Assembly (NCBI GenBank): GCA_002388005.1
Contig: DGLO01000067.1
Location: 1 to 14,999 of the forward strand
Reading direction: 5' to 3'
DNA length: 14,999 bases
DNA from: Candidatus Neomicrothrix sp. UBA4542
Lineage (GTDB): Bacteria > Actinomycetota > Acidimicrobiia > Acidimicrobiales > Poriferisodalaceae
Below, piece after piece: positions 14,002 through 14,999 of this stretch. The notes under the pieces were generated by a model. The model was not told the origin of the DNA. It did not search any database and worked only from the letters and a program-made list of their open reading frames with translations. Every line of letters begins with the position of its first letter. Within the stretch, counting starts at the first letter, position 1. Both the position numbers and the translations under genes were made by a program.

Positions 14002-14685
14002 TCAGAAAAGGGGATCCATCCAAGTCCGTGCTGCCATCGCGCCGAGAACAAACCCGAATATTCCCAGGGAAGGAAGTGTTAGCCAGACACGAATCGGTGA
14101 GCGCCTTCGTTGGTCACCTACGGCCCAACCAGCCAACAGGCCACCAACGAGACCACCAAGATGACCTCCGATCGAGATGCCTGGAATGACGAAGGAAAGA
14201 ACGACGTTAATGACGATTAGCGTCCCCAAACCTTCACTCCATGGATCACCACCGCTTAAACGCTCCACAATGTAAACCGAAGCCATGATTCCGTAGACGA
14301 TTCCTGACGCACCGACTACCGCAGTGTTCGGCGCCGCGACCAGCGCACCAGCTGAACCCCACAGCATCGAGTTCAAACAGACCACTCCGAAAAGGACTGA
14401 GCCCAACTGCCTCTCTAATCGTTTCCCGAGCAGGAAAAACATGACCAAGTTCAAGATGAGATGTCGGATATCCGCATGGAGAAATGCGCCTGTCGCAAGG
14501 CGCCACCACTCCCCCACTTCAGATATCGGGAAACCGTAAGTCGCCCAGTCCACGAGAGCGTTTCGACGCAACGAGGTAGCCCCTATGCGAGCCATGTCGT
14601 GGGTAAAAACGAAAAAGGTTGCGTTCGCGGCGATAAAGGCAACAACCACTCGCGGTAGGGGGTTTTTCGCGGCACTTGTAAGCAC
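14002..14685 (-). CDS. Rhomboid-family intramembrane serine protease
   Basis: A 227-residue membrane protein with the rhomboid catalytic set. HADIRHLILNLV (70-81) gives the His/Asn of helix 2, GASGIVYGIMAS (125-136) carries nucleophile Ser127, and GGHLGGLVGG (173-182) carries catalytic His175. Polar N-terminal residues precede the first helix, and a further hydrophobic segment ends the protein. It should cleave membrane-protein substrates within the bilayer; its targets are unknown. The start is the GTG at 14685, 6 nt after a TACGGT box. An in-frame reading from 14892 would run antisense through the oxidoreductase at 14733 and adds about 69 residues unlike a rhomboid N-terminus. It converges with the DUF4262 gene and diverges from the LLM gene. 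Confidence 0.9.
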   Translation of the reverse strand: MLTSAAKNPLPRVVVAFIAANATFFVFTHDMARIGATSLRRNALVDWATYGFPISEVGEWWRLATGAFLHADIRHLILNLVMFFLLGKRLERQLGSVLFGVVCLNSMLWGSAGALVAAPNTAVVGASGIVYGIMASVYIVERLSGGDPWSEGLGTLIVINVVLSFVIPGISIGGHLGGLVGGLLAGWAVGDQRRRSPIRVWLTLPSLGIFGFVLGAMAARTWMDPLF

Positions 14686-14691
14686 CCCTGC

Positions 14692-14698
14692 ACCGTAG
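14692..14698 (-). promoter_or_regulatory. Putative leaderless -10 box of the rhomboid gene
   Basis: CTACGGT on the minus strand is followed by six bases and the GTG at 14685. The spacing fits a leaderless start and helps choose this start codon over upstream ones. It shares a 47-bp divergent gap with the oxidoreductase promoter. Confidence 0.45.
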
Positions 14699-14719
14699 AG
14701 CCCAAATCGCCCCCGGCCA

Positions 14720-14726
14720 CTAGGGT
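14720..14726 (+). promoter_or_regulatory. Putative leaderless -10 box of the third luciferase-like gene
   Basis: CTAGGGT is followed by six bases and the ATG at 14733, the same hexamer and gap as before the gene at 1529. No Shine-Dalgarno of normal spacing is present. Confidence 0.5.
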
Positions 14727-14732
14727 CAGCAC

Positions 14733-14999
14733 ATGAAATTTGGAGTGATGTTTGCCAACACGGGTCCCTTCGTGGAACCTGACGCGGCGGTAGAACTAGC
14801 CCAAGCTGCTGAAGCGGCCGGCTGTGAGTCAATTTGGACAGTCGAACATGTCGTAGTGCCAGCGGGATACACCTCGCAGTATCCCTATGCAAAAGACGGA
14901 CGAATGCCCGGCGGCAGAGAAGATTTTGATATTCCCGATCCGCTGATCTGGCTGTCTTATGTGGCCGCCGCCACTGAGAACATTCGCCTCGGTACCGGT
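14733..14999 (+). CDS. Luciferase-like (LLM class) F420-dependent oxidoreductase, N-terminal part
   Basis: The frame is open from the ATG at 14733 to the window edge (89 codons), so only the N-terminal third is present. MKFGVMFANTGPF is the first barrel strand, and LAQAAEAAGCESIWTVEHVV (23-42) is the second strand and helix. The loop with YTSQYPYAKDGRMPGG, then IPDPLIWLSYVAAATENIRL, is typical of F420-dependent members annotated as TIGR03619-like or related. It would be a soluble F420- or flavin-linked oxidoreductase of unknown substrate. It is divergent from the rhomboid gene across 47 bp and resembles the gene at 1529 more than the one at 2457. Confidence 0.88.
   Translation, partial: MKFGVMFANTGPFVEPDAAVELAQAAEAAGCESIWTVEHVVVPAGYTSQYPYAKDGRMPGGREDFDIPDPLIWLSYVAAATENIRLGTG

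Noticed and set aside
14686..14892. 69-residue extension of the rhomboid protein
   Set aside because: It runs antisense through the start of the third luciferase-like gene and does not resemble a rhomboid N-terminus.

Overview
The window looks like a chromosomal segment of an actinobacterium, most plausibly a mid-GC, aquatic, Acidimicrobiia-like lineage. This is inference. The reasons are three luciferase-like (F420/flavin-type) oxidoreductases, a lipoprotein with the AACGSDDDSS type of lipobox and linker common in actinobacterial binding proteins, GTG and TTG starts, and several genes whose start codon sits 6-7 nt behind a TANNNT box with no Shine-Dalgarno, the actinobacterial leaderless pattern. 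I saw no tRNA, rRNA, insertion sequence or CRISPR array.

Layout. 1-1453 (minus): a short-chain dehydrogenase followed by a membrane-anchored GGDEF diguanylate cyclase cut by the window edge. 1529-3803 (plus): two tandem luciferase-like oxidoreductases ending in a probable intrinsic terminator. 3909-9810 (minus): a complete branched-chain/polar amino-acid ABC importer operon in the order livK-livH-livM-livG-livF, with stop/start overlaps from livH to livF and a very strong stem-loop between livK and livH. 9984-13937 (plus), divergent from livK: a tight operon of a class IV aminotransferase, a sulfotransferase-like P-loop protein, an ornithine cyclodeaminase/mu-crystallin family reductase, an RhtA-like EamA exporter and a DUF4262 protein. 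14002-14685 (minus): a rhomboid protease. 14733-14999 (plus): the start of a third luciferase-like oxidoreductase.

How the parts may work together. The liv operon should import an amino acid or related solute. The divergent operon contains a transaminase, an imine/keto-acid reductase and an exporter, so the 9.9-13.4 kb block looks like an amino-acid conversion and export module beside its importer. The least explained part is the adjacent aminotransferase and sulfotransferase-like protein. As I recall, the same two domains are fused in plant 'branched-chain aminotransferase-like' proteins of unknown role, which suggests a conserved two-component enzyme whose reaction has not been described.

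Other points that stand out: an Ala in place of the conserved Gly of the LivG ABC signature, a LivM with about 250 extra N-terminal residues, a Thr where the aminotransferase family has its PLP-contacting Glu, and a CTA[GC]NNT element just ahead of six transcription units.
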